From assembly GCF_000502875.1 (NCBI RefSeq), contig NZ_AYWX01000002.1, positions 206,713 through 254,884 on the forward strand: DNA of 48,172 bases, in the 5' to 3' direction. Numbering within the stretch: position 1 is the stretch's first letter; each line of letters starts with the position of its first letter. Positions 8,206-16,380 of the stretch are shown piece by piece. Both the position numbers and the translations under genes were made by a program. Below the pieces are notes generated by a model. That model had not been told where the DNA came from. It saw nothing but the letters and a program-made list of their open reading frames with translations, and ran no database searches. The stretch is from Mesorhizobium sp. L2C084A000 (GTDB taxonomy: Bacteria; Pseudomonadota; Alphaproteobacteria; Rhizobiales; Rhizobiaceae).

Positions 8206-9582
8206 ATGAGCACGGACACCGCCGATTGGCCGACCGCCAGGCTCTGCTCGTTCATCGCCGAACTCGACTTCGAACAGATCCCGCCGCGCGTCGTTCATTT
8301 CGCGAAAGGACTGATGATCGACTGGCTCGGCTCGGCGCTGGCCGGCAAGGGTGCGCACCAGGTCGAGATCATCGACGGCTTTGCGCGTGCCATGGGGCCG
8401 GCGGACGGCCCAAGCACCATCATCCCGACGCGGCGGCGCACAAGCCCCTATTTCGCGGCGATGGTCAATGCGGCGGCCTCCCATATCGTGGAACAGGACG
8501 ACGTTCACAACGGCTCGGTCTTTCACCCGGCGGCCGTGATCTTTCCGGCGGTCCTGGCGGTTGCCGAGGCTGAGGGGAAGACCGGCCGCGACGTCCTGAC
8601 TGCCTGCATCGCCGGCTATGAAGTGGGCATCCGCGTAGGAGAATTCCTCGGACGCTCGCACTACGAGATATTCCACACCACCGGCACCGCTGGCGCTGTC
8701 GCCGCGGCCGCGGCGGTCGGCAGATTGATCGGACTGGACGCAGCCGGTCTCAACCATGCTCTCGGCTCCGCCGGCACCCAGGCGGCAGGGCTCTGGGAAT
8801 TCTTGCGCGATGCCGCCGATTCCAAGCAGCTTCATACGGCGCGAGCCGCCGCCAACGGCCTGTTTTCTGCCTATCTGGCACGCGATGGCTTCAAGGGGGC
8901 CGCGCAGATCCTCGAAGGGAAAAAGGGCATGGCTTCAGGCATGTCCAGCGACGCCGATCCGGCCCGCCTGACGGACGGCCTCGGCAGCCGTTGGGCAACC
9001 GAGGAGACCTCCTTCAAATGGCACGCCGCCTGCCGGCACACCCATCCGGCCGCTGATGCGCTGCAGCTTCTCATGCGCGGCGAGGGGCTCGGTCCGGACG
9101 ACATCGCTGATGTGGTAACCCATGTCCATCAGGGAGCCATCGATGTCCTGGGCGCGGTGGTCATTCCACAAACCGTCCACCAGGCGAAGTTCTCCATGGG
9201 CACAGTGTTGGGCCTCATCGCCGTCCATGGCGTCGCCGATCTCGACGCGTTCGAACACCAAGCACTTGCCGACACGCGCGTCGCCCGTTTCCGCGCCAAG
9301 GTGCGGATGGAGTTCGACGCCGAGATCGACAGACTTTATCCCAAGCAATGGGTCGGCAAGGTGAGCGTCATGACCATTGACGGCCGCAAACTCGATACCC
9401 GCGTCGACGAGCCCAAGGGCGACCCCGGCAACACGCTTGCGAAACAGGAACTGGAAGCCAAGGCCATACGCCTTGCCGAATTTCGAGGCGGCGCCACCGC
9501 CGACGAGATGCGCGCGTGTATAGCCCGCATCTGGAGACTCGATCAGCCCGGAAGCACGGCGCATATATTTGCTGAGAGTTAG
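8206..9582 (+). CDS. MmgE/PrpD family protein
   Basis: A strong ribosome-binding site (GAGGAGG from 8191) precedes the ATG at 8206; the 458-residue length fits the family. Recognised stretches are HFAKGLMIDWLGSALAGKG, AAASHIVEQDDVHNGS, GALGSAG-like helices (LNHALGSAGTQAAGLWEF), LHTARAAANGLFSAYLA and FKWHAACRHTHPAADALQLL. The family includes 2-methylcitrate dehydratase, cis-aconitate decarboxylase and iminodisuccinate epimerase, so the reaction here is open. A cis-aconitate-decarboxylase-like role would make itaconate and would tie neatly to the CoA-transferase/hydratase/lyase genes, but the active-site residues do not decide it. It is the last gene of the rightward operon. Confidence 0.9.
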   Translation: MSTDTADWPTARLCSFIAELDFEQIPPRVVHFAKGLMIDWLGSALAGKGAHQVEIIDGFARAMGPADGPSTIIPTRRRTSPYFAAMVNAAASHIVEQDDVHNGSVFHPAAVIFPAVLAVAEAEGKTGRDVLTACIAGYEVGIRVGEFLGRSHYEIFHTTGTAGAVAAAAAVGRLIGLDAAGLNHALGSAGTQAAGLWEFLRDAADSKQLHTARAAANGLFSAYLARDGFKGAAQILEGKKGMASGMSSDADPARLTDGLGSRWATEETSFKWHAACRHTHPAADALQLLMRGEGLGPDDIADVVTHVHQGAIDVLGAVVIPQTVHQAKFSMGTVLGLIAVHGVADLDAFEHQALADTRVARFRAKVRMEFDAEIDRLYPKQWVGKVSVMTIDGRKLDTRVDEPKGDPGNTLAKQELEAKAIRLAEFRGGATADEMRACIARIWRLDQPGSTAHIFAES

Positions 9583-10244
9583 CCCGCTATCGCGCCGAAG
9601 GACTGCATCCGCCCGAACGGATGGAGAATTGCCCGCGGCCGGTCGTGCTATGGGGCGTGCGCAGGAGCGACCGCAGTTGACTTCAGAGGCGATGTCAGCT
9701 TTCGGGAGATCACCCAGTGTCGAACGGCCGACTTGAAGCGCATTGCTGCCATTTGCGAAGATTGAACAAACGCTACTGAATTTGGGTCGTCAATTGCGAA
9801 CGAGCGCATAACGGGCAGTTCGATTCCTTTCGCGCCGCCCTGTGTTGTAAAGCAGTTTGACGATAATGGTGGGCCCGGAGGGCATATTAAAATCCTTGGT
9901 TCTGTTGAGTTTTTCGTGGGCCAGAATCTGAAAGCTTCCCGTATCGTTTCGTATGCTCCCGCGACCCCAAACTGCCGACCATAGCTGACCTCGTTTTACG
10001 AACGTTGGGAGCAGGGTCCAGAACGGCGGAAATGGGGCCGGAACCCGACTGACAGCTTCGCGACTTCGGGATGGCCCTAGCGGACGTTTTACAAGTCTGG
10101 CATGTCCCATCGGAGACTCGACGACGTCGCTAGGCGAGAAGCGCCGAAACGCTTTTCCAATTATCCCCGGCCCGTTCCGCTTCGATCGCCTCATCAGGAG
10201 GCCTCTGGTCGCGCACCAACTTGACGATCTGTTAGCCATGGCAA
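9583..10244 (+). other. Intergenic region without a credible gene
   Basis: There are 662 bp between the MmgE/PrpD gene and the alcohol dehydrogenase relic. A small hairpin CATCCG/CGGATG (9606-9623) lies shortly after the operon end and has no T-run. At 9867-9883 the sequence TGGTGGGCCCGGAGGGC looks, on the minus strand, like the last bases of a tRNA including CCA, but no cloverleaf accompanies it. A 149-codon minus-strand frame (9790-10239) has unconvincing composition. The stretch is most simply decayed or inserted DNA. Confidence 0.5.
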
Positions 10245-11011
10245 TTGTCGACTAGTATACTTAGCTGGAGTGTTCATGCTGAGGTTCTTGTCAGCGCGCC
10301 GCAGTCGCTAGAAATCCGGCCGGGCGCCATGCCACAGCCCGGCGCCAGCGAAGTGGTCGTTCACGTCAGCCGTGCCGGCATCTGTGGCTCCGACATTCAC
10401 ATCCTGCATGGCTCCAATCCGTTCGCCGTTCTATCCGCGCGTCATCGGCCATGAGTTCGCGGGCACCGTCACCGCGCTCGGACGCCATGTGACCGGCGTT
10501 GCCGTGGGAGGAGGCCGCGCGGTGGTCGACCCCGTGGTGTCGTGCGGCCACTGCTATCCCTGCCGGATCGGCCGTTCCAATGTCTGCGCCCACCTCGAAG
10601 TGATCGGCGTCCATCGCGACGGCGGTTTCCGTAACTTCGTCGCCGTCCCGGCGCATAATGCCATTCCAATTCCGGCCGACATGCCGTTCAGTCTGGCGGC
10701 GCTGGCCGAACCGATTTCGATTGCCGCCAACGTCCTCGACCGCACCGGCTGTGGCTCTGTGATACTGCTGATCAGGGTGCCGGAACCGTCGGCGTCACGG
10801 TGCTGCAGGTTGGCAAAATGCATGGTGCCCGCTGCATCGTGGCCGACATCGATGAAGCTCGCCTCGAGCGGGCGCTACGCTTCGGTGCCGACAAGGTGAT
10901 CCACTCCGTGCGCGATCCCGTGCCGGCTCGCGCCTGAATCGCCGGCTGTTGCCACGCGTCGTCGAATGGCTGGCCGACAAGCGGCTCGATCCGCAAGGCA
11001 TGATCAAGTAG
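10245..11011 (+). pseudogene. Zinc-dependent alcohol dehydrogenase (MDR superfamily, idonate/threonine dehydrogenase-like), frameshifted and internally deleted
   Basis: Pieces of one medium-chain dehydrogenase lie in successive frames: [21 protein letters not shown], then (after a probable one-base insertion near 10432) [17 protein letters not shown], the structural-zinc CGHCYPCRIGRSNVC region, and AALAEPISIAANVLDRTG. Another shift near 10768 leads to the Rossmann segment QGAGTVGVTVLQVGKMHGA and RFGADKVIHSV, ending at a stop around 10937. A last fragment, LLPRVVEWLADKRLDPQGMIK, ends at TAG 11009-11011. Roughly 100 residues between these last two pieces are missing. The gene cannot make a working enzyme. 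No adjacent transport or regulatory partners remain, so its former role is unknown. Confidence 0.85.
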
Positions 11012-11836
11012 CCTATAACTCATTGAAATTGCACTAAAATATCCCTATAATCCCAAAAGAGACCGACACCAGAGCCGTCAAAAAATTACGCTTTTGGTTT
11101 TAAAGGGAATTCGCCGCAAAGAATTTTCGAGGGTTCACCAACTATCGGGACCAATCGGGCGATTTTTGTACCTCACGACGTTCGACGGCCTGCCCAAGCC
11201 GTTTAAAGAAGTACCGTCACCGCTCCAATAAGGCATTGGCATGGGCCATAACGATCGACAAGCAACCGGTGTCGCACACACCCTGCAGCGGGTGGTGTGT
11301 TGCGACCGCGCTGGCATCCACTCGATTTTTGCTGAAATTCCGGCTAGCTTGGCGACAGATGGCTCAATTTCTGGTCGGTGAATCACAATGAGACCGCCCG
11401 TCAAGAGAATAATGGGCGGCACCTTTGGTCCCGAGGCGAGTGCAATGGCGCACGAATGAGTTCTACAAGAATGCGCCGTGCGACGCCAGCGACCTTGTCC
11501 TTTCGTATACCGATCAAGCAATTGGCTATATGGGCAAGATAGGGGAATTTCACCTTTACCAGTCCGGATTGGAATCAAGAGGGATGATTTCTGCCGATTT
11601 TTTTGACATCGCTTTCCTCTTCGATCCATCCCACAATATAACAGGAAGTCTCTGCTCACACCCGCGCGGCGATATTCGCCAACCCATCTAGTCTCGGACT
11701 CGCGATCAGAAAGCATATCTGAACGGCATTCCATAGAAGCAATATAAAATTGAAAATTGCGGCCAAACCCAGGATGGTTTCGAAGCCGGCGGGCCACTCA
11801 CGGTGTCAAGGCGAGAATTTTAAGAGACGTTCAAGA
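11012..11836 (+). other. AT-richer intergenic region before the glycosyltransferase operon
   Basis: These 825 bp hold the promoter at 11023-11051 but no recognisable gene. A 220-codon minus-strand frame (11135-11797) and an 88-codon plus-strand frame (11425-11691) overlap each other, show no family motif, and have residue composition unlike the neighbouring genes. Base composition is visibly lower in G+C than the flanks, which fits inserted or degenerating DNA. A long leader, a small RNA or simple decay remain possible. Confidence 0.45.
11023..11051 (+). promoter_or_regulatory. Near-consensus sigma-70-type promoter
   Basis: TTGAAA at 11023-11028 and TATAAT at 11046-11051 are separated by exactly 17 bp, in an AT-rich pocket directly after the alcohol dehydrogenase relic. 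The -10 is perfect and the -35 differs at two positions from TTGACA. The predicted start is near 11058. The first confident gene downstream is the glycosyltransferase at 11837, leaving about 780 nt of leader or room for an unannotated RNA. Confidence 0.5.
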
Positions 11837-13051
11837 ATGACCCAGCACGCAGAAAACGCACGAATTCTCATGTACAGCCACGACACGTTCGGGCTCGGCC
11901 ACTTGCAGCGCTGCCGGACTATTGCGCATTCGCTAGTCGAGGATTTCCGTGGGCTTCAGGTGCTTATCATTTCGGGTGCGACTATCGCTGGCGCCTTCGA
12001 CTACCGCGCCCGTGTCGACTTCGTGAAGATCCCCAGCGTCATCAAGCTGCGCAACGGCGAATACACCTCGTTGGAAAAGGACATCGATCTGCATGAGACG
12101 CTAAGGATGCGTCAGTCGATCATCCGCCACACAGCCGAGACCTTCCGGCCGGATATCTTCATCGTCGACAAGGAACCGCTCGGCCTGCGCGGTGAGATTG
12201 AGGACACGCTGTCCTACCTCAAGACGCGGGGCACCACGCTGGTGCTTGGCCTGCGCGAGGTGATGGATGCACCGCATCTGCTCGAAGCAGAGTGGGCGCG
12301 CAGGGATGTGATGCGCAAGATAGGCCTGTTCTACGACAAGGTCTGGGCCTATGGCCCGCCGGATTTCTACGATCCGTTGACCGGCTTGGATGTGCCGCCG
12401 GCTGTCAGGGCAAAAATGAGATTCGTCGGTTTCCTGCAACGGAGCCTGCAGCGGAACCAGTTGCCCGGCCACCGGCCAGAGGGCGACTATATCCTGGTTA
12501 CCACCGGTGGCGGCGGCGACGGCGCCGAATTGATTCACGACGTCATCGACGCTTATCAGCAGGATCCGAAATTGCAGCACAAGGCGCTGATCGTGCTTGG
12601 GCCTTACATGCCGGCTCGCAAGCGCAACAAGTTGCTGAAGAAGGGGGCCACGATCCCCTACATCAAGATTATCGAGTTCGACAACCGCATGGAAGACCTG
12701 ATTGCCGGCGCCAAGGCGGTAGTGGCGATGGGCGGTTACAATACTTATTGCGAGATACTATCTTTTGACAAGCCGGCGCTCATCGTGCCGCGCATCGAAC
12801 CCCGCCAGGAACAACTGATCCGCGCGCGGCGCGCAGCCGAACTGGGCCTCGTCGAAATGCTTTTGCCGGAGGAAGCCAAGGACTCCCAGCGATTTGCCGA
12901 TGCACTGGTGGCGCTGCCGAATCGGCCTCGTCCATCCCAGAGTAATCCACATCTGACCCTGGAAGGGCTCCCTCATATTTCCGAAATCGTCGCGGAACTG
13001 CTCGACCGGCAGGCTGGCCCTCACCTTTCGGTTATTGAAGGCATGAACTGA
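11837..13051 (+). CDS. MurG-like (GT28-fold) glycosyltransferase
   Basis: The ATG at 11837 gives 404 residues. The N-terminal motif YSHDTFGLGHLQRCRTIAHSL (glycine-rich acceptor loop) and the C-terminal donor-site stretch AMGGYNTYCEILSFDKPALI followed by EPRQEQLIRA match the MurG/UGT two-Rossmann design; the TTGGGGDG loop lies at the start of the second domain. It probably transfers a sugar from a nucleotide donor in the cytoplasm. It opens a run of three glycosyltransferases: the next gene starts 1 bp after its stop and the third overlaps the second by 4 bp, so the three are surely co-transcribed. Acceptor and sugar are unknown. Confidence 0.85.
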   Translation: MTQHAENARILMYSHDTFGLGHLQRCRTIAHSLVEDFRGLQVLIISGATIAGAFDYRARVDFVKIPSVIKLRNGEYTSLEKDIDLHETLRMRQSIIRHTAETFRPDIFIVDKEPLGLRGEIEDTLSYLKTRGTTLVLGLREVMDAPHLLEAEWARRDVMRKIGLFYDKVWAYGPPDFYDPLTGLDVPPAVRAKMRFVGFLQRSLQRNQLPGHRPEGDYILVTTGGGGDGAELIHDVIDAYQQDPKLQHKALIVLGPYMPARKRNKLLKKGATIPYIKIIEFDNRMEDLIAGAKAVVAMGGYNTYCEILSFDKPALIVPRIEPRQEQLIRARRAAELGLVEMLLPEEAKDSQRFADALVALPNRPRPSQSNPHLTLEGLPHISEIVAELLDRQAGPHLSVIEGMN

Positions 13052-13052
13052 G

Positions 13053-14297
13053 TTGCAACATCGCAAGATCGTCGTGGTTCTGAAGGGTTATCCGCGGCTC
13101 TCGGAAACCTTCATCGCGCAGGAACTGCTCGGACTGGAGCGTGCGGGGTTCGATCTGATACTCGTCGCGCTCAGGCGGCCGACCGACGCAAAACGCCACC
13201 CCGTGCATGACGAGATCAAAGCGCCCGTCCATTATCTGCCGGAATATCTGCATGAAGAGCCGCTGCGCGTGGTTCGCTCGCTTTCTGCTTGTTTGCTGCG
13301 GCCGGGCTTCTGGCGTGCACTGGGATCGCTGGCCGTCGATATGCCGCGCGACTTTACGCGCAATCGCGCGCGCCGTTTCGGGCAAGCGCTCGTGCTAGCG
13401 GCCGAATGGCCCGAAGACGCGGTATGGCTGCATGCGCATTTCGCGCACACGCCGGCATCGGTGACGCGCTATGCCAGCCAGCTTCTTGGTCTGCCCTGGA
13501 GCTGCTCGGCCCATGCCAAGGACATCTGGACTTCGGCGGATTGGGATCTGGCCAGCAAGCTTTCCTCGGCGCGCTGGACGGTAACTTGCACGAAAACCGG
13601 CTTCGACCGTCTGAAAAAACTCGCCGACGGCAACTCGTCAGTGCATTTGAGCTATCATGGGCTCGACCTTGATCGCTTCGGCATTTTCGGCGAGGCACGA
13701 AAACAGCATGACGGCTCGGCGCCGGACGAACCGGTTATCGTTCTGAGTGTCGGGCGCGCCGTTGCAAAGAAAGGTTACGACACCTTGCTGGAGGCCCTTG
13801 CCCTCTTGCCCGGTGATTTAGCGTGGCGTTTCGAGCATATTGGCGGCGGCGAGGAACTGGAACGGCTCAAGGCGTTGGCGCAAAAGCTCGGACTGGATGG
13901 TCGCATCTCTTGGAAAGGCGCGCTCGCGCAGGAAGAGGTGCTTGAGCACTACCGCCGCGCCGATATCTTCGCCCTGGCCTGCAGGATCACCGCAAATGGT
14001 GACCGCGATGGTCTGCCGAATGTTCTGGTGGAGGCGGCCAGCCAGCGGCTTGCCTGCGTGTCGACCGATATTTCCGGCGTGCCGGAGCTTTTATCGCCGG
14101 ATGAAACCGGGCTGCTGGTTCCGACGGAAAACCCAATTGCCCTGGCACAGGCGCTGGAGCGGCTGATCCGTGATCCCGTGCTGCGTGCCCGCCTCGGCGA
14201 CACCGCAGAGGCGCGCGTGCGCGGCAATTTCGATCACATAGCAAGCATTGGACAGCTCAAGGAGCTGTTCGAACGGGAGTGGCGGGCCGCCGAATGA
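13053..14297 (+). CDS. Glycosyltransferase family 4 protein
   Basis: The product is 414 residues, starting at TTG 13053, one base after the preceding stop; no better ATG or GTG lies before the conserved KIVVVLKGYPRLSETFIAQE start. The GT-B C-terminal domain shows VLSVGRAVAKKGYDTLLEAL, the GGGEELERLKALAQ turn, and the EX7E-type donor site DGLPNVLVEAASQRLACVST with VPELLSPDETGLLVP. Family 4 enzymes are retaining sugar transferases of cell-surface polysaccharides. The N-terminal motif HAHFAHTPASVTRY is common in exopolysaccharide-type members. It is the middle gene of a three-glycosyltransferase operon. Confidence 0.92.
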   Translation: MQHRKIVVVLKGYPRLSETFIAQELLGLERAGFDLILVALRRPTDAKRHPVHDEIKAPVHYLPEYLHEEPLRVVRSLSACLLRPGFWRALGSLAVDMPRDFTRNRARRFGQALVLAAEWPEDAVWLHAHFAHTPASVTRYASQLLGLPWSCSAHAKDIWTSADWDLASKLSSARWTVTCTKTGFDRLKKLADGNSSVHLSYHGLDLDRFGIFGEARKQHDGSAPDEPVIVLSVGRAVAKKGYDTLLEALALLPGDLAWRFEHIGGGEELERLKALAQKLGLDGRISWKGALAQEEVLEHYRRADIFALACRITANGDRDGLPNVLVEAASQRLACVSTDISGVPELLSPDETGLLVPTENPIALAQALERLIRDPVLRARLGDTAEARVRGNFDHIASIGQLKELFEREWRAAE

Positions 14298-15445
14298 AGC
14301 GGCTGCGCGCGTTCTTCTATGTCCAGCACCTGCTCGGCATCGGCCATCTCGCGCGCTCCAGCCGCGTCGCGGCGGCTCTGGTCGATGACGGGTTTGACGT
14401 AACCATCGTCACTGGCGGAGCGCCGGTCGCGGGGTTTCCGGGATTGGGGGCAATATCTGTAACCCTGCCATCTGTCACCTCCGGTGATGAAGGATTTTCC
14501 GGTCTTGTCGACCTGCAGGGCAAGCCCATCGACGATGATTTCAAGAAACGGCGTTCAGAGATGCTGCTGCAGGCATTCCGGGATTGCAGGCCTGATATCG
14601 TCATTGTCGAGGCGTTTCCATTTGGGCGCCGGCAGATGCGTTTCGAACTCTTGCCGCTGATCGAGGCCATCGACGCGGCGTCGCCCAGACCGCTGCTGGT
14701 GACGTCAGTCCGTGATATCCTTCAGGAGCGCGTCAAGCCGGGCCGAAACGAGGAAACGGTCGATCTCGTTAACAGGCATTTTGACCTTGTCATGGTCCAT
14801 GGCGATCCGGCTTTCGCAACCATCGACAAGACATTTCCACTGGCGGGAGCGATCAGGGCCGAGGTTGCGTACACAGGGCTCGTTGCCGCGCCACCAGCGC
14901 CCGCGGCCTCCGAGCGTTTCGACGTTGTGGTGTCGGTTGGCGGCGGGGCCGCCGGAAAGAGCCTTGTCCGGTCCACCATCGCATTAGCGCGGAATGCCGA
15001 CAACGCCTGGAAATGGTGTCTGATCACCGGCCCAAACCTGCCGAAGGACGAATTTGACGCGATTACACGCGATGCGACGCCGCGCCTGTCCATCTTCCGG
15101 TTTCGCGAGGATTTCGCCAGCTTGCTGACCGGCGCCCGCCTGTCGGTCTCGCAGGCGGGTTACAACACTGTCTGCGATGTCCTGCGCGCGCGCTGTCGCT
15201 CGCTGCTCGTTCCCTTTGCAGCCGGCGGGGAAACGGAACAGACGGTTCGAGCCCTTATGCTCGAAGAGCTCGGCCTTGCAACGGTGCGGATGGAAAAGGA
15301 CCTGACGCCTGAGTGTCTGGCGCAAGCGATCGAACAGGCGCTTGCGGGACCGGCGCCAGCGGCGCATCGTCTCGATCTGGAAGGCGCCCGTCACTCTGCG
15401 CAAATCCTGCGCGAGCGGCAACGAACCTGGTCCTCGAAATCCTAA
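14294..15445 (+). CDS. Second MurG-like (GT28-fold) glycosyltransferase
   Basis: The ATG at 14294 overlaps the previous stop as ATGA and gives 383 residues; the start five codons earlier is less likely. Motifs parallel those of the 11837 product: FYVQHLLGIGHLARSSRVAAAL at the N-terminus, VSVGGGAAGKSLVRSTI opening the second domain, and SQAGYNTVCDVLRARCRSLLVP with ETEQTVRALMLEE at the donor site. The two MurG-like proteins are thus distant paralogues flanking a GT4 enzyme. Together the three genes could add consecutive residues to one glycan or lipid-linked intermediate. It converges with the methyltransferase gene at 15482, 36 bp away. Confidence 0.87.
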   Translation: MKRLRAFFYVQHLLGIGHLARSSRVAAALVDDGFDVTIVTGGAPVAGFPGLGAISVTLPSVTSGDEGFSGLVDLQGKPIDDDFKKRRSEMLLQAFRDCRPDIVIVEAFPFGRRQMRFELLPLIEAIDAASPRPLLVTSVRDILQERVKPGRNEETVDLVNRHFDLVMVHGDPAFATIDKTFPLAGAIRAEVAYTGLVAAPPAPAASERFDVVVSVGGGAAGKSLVRSTIALARNADNAWKWCLITGPNLPKDEFDAITRDATPRLSIFRFREDFASLLTGARLSVSQAGYNTVCDVLRARCRSLLVPFAAGGETEQTVRALMLEELGLATVRMEKDLTPECLAQAIEQALAGPAPAAHRLDLEGARHSAQILRERQRTWSSKS

Positions 15446-15481
15446 CGCAGGTCGCATCTCGTTGGATTCGCGAAACGCGCT

Positions 15482-16150
15482 TCAAACAGTTCCAATCAGC
15501 ATGAAGCGCGTATATTTTTTTGTCGGCAGTTCGCCGGAGAACCTGATCTCCCGTAGCGCCGCCATTGCTTCGAAGGCTGCAAGCGAAGCCACGCAGTTGA
15601 TGTGCGTCGGCTCGCTGAAGTAATCGTTCGATTGCAGCAGCACATTCGTGCCCCGCGGAAGCAGGGCAAGCCAGGCACCCAGCTCGGCTATGTGTTCGCA
15701 GCTCGTATTGACCACTAGGTCGGGCCGCCCGGCGGCATAGTCGAGTGCGTACATATCTTCCGTCAGCGCCCGGAAGCGGTCGCCGGCTTCCCGGTTGAGG
15801 GTCCGGGCGACCGGCCCGACTTCCGGATCGATGTCGATGCTGTCGATCGCCGCAATGTCGAAACGGGCGTCGTTGAAAAGCATTGCCGGCAATACGCCGT
15901 ACCATCCACCCAGCACCCATATACGCCCGAACCGGCCGCCGCAGCTTCCAAACAGCTCGTCGAGCGCCCACATCTTGCAAGCGACCTGCTTGTGGTTGAA
16001 GGCGTTGGCGATGTCGGCCGTCGGATGCTTGGCGATGACGCGCGCCAGCCCGGCGACGAGAGGGTGGTCGACATAGGCGGCAATTCCCCGGGCGAGATCC
16101 AAGGCTTGTTCGTGCCCGCCGGCATTGCGTGCTTGTGTGACATCCATCAT
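15482..16150 (-). CDS. Class I SAM-dependent methyltransferase-like protein
   Basis: The product is 222 residues. The Rossmann glycine loop appears as IWVLGGWYGVLPAML (residues ~73-87), the acidic end of strand 2 as AAIDSIDIDPEVG, and a post-core region PDLVVNTSCEHIAELGAWLALLP resembles motif IV onwards. The glycine loop lacks the usual GxGxG, so cofactor binding is inferred rather than proven. The substrate is unknown. It is transcribed toward the glycosyltransferase operon and divergently from the ABC protein, with 230 bp between those two starts. Its place within a surface-glycan neighbourhood makes sugar methylation one option. The start has two adjacent Met codons (MMDV). Confidence 0.75.
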   Translation of the reverse strand: MMDVTQARNAGGHEQALDLARGIAAYVDHPLVAGLARVIAKHPTADIANAFNHKQVACKMWALDELFGSCGGRFGRIWVLGGWYGVLPAMLFNDARFDIAAIDSIDIDPEVGPVARTLNREAGDRFRALTEDMYALDYAAGRPDLVVNTSCEHIAELGAWLALLPRGTNVLLQSNDYFSEPTHINCVASLAAFEAMAALREIRFSGELPTKKYTRFMLIGTV

Positions 16151-16380
16151 ATTCGTCCTCTATGTTGGGATTTCGGGCGACACAACGCAATATTGCCTCA
16201 CGCGAGCCTGTTCGACTTGCGGATAAGACGATGCCGCCAGCCGTTTCGCCGTTGCACGGTGGCGAAGGGGGCCGATTGCGTCTGTCCCGACCAGCGGCGT
16301 CCATCCGCGAAGACATTGCCGATACATCGTTTGCCAGCAGGTGCTTTCACCGCCTGCATCCTCCAAACTGACAGTCGCAT

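Noticed and set aside
9867..9883. tRNA 3'-end-like sequence (CCTCCGGGCCCACCA on the minus strand)
   Set aside because: No T-loop consensus, anticodon arm or acceptor partner could be found nearby; at most a scar, too short to call.
9790..10239. 149-codon minus-strand frame between the MmgE/PrpD gene and the alcohol dehydrogenase relic
   Set aside because: No recognisable domain and low-complexity Arg/Pro/Ser content; chance frame in decayed DNA is more likely.
11135..11797. 220-codon minus-strand frame before the glycosyltransferase operon
   Set aside because: Arg/Ser/Cys/Trp-rich composition, no motif, and overlap with a strong opposite-strand promoter region; treated as non-coding.
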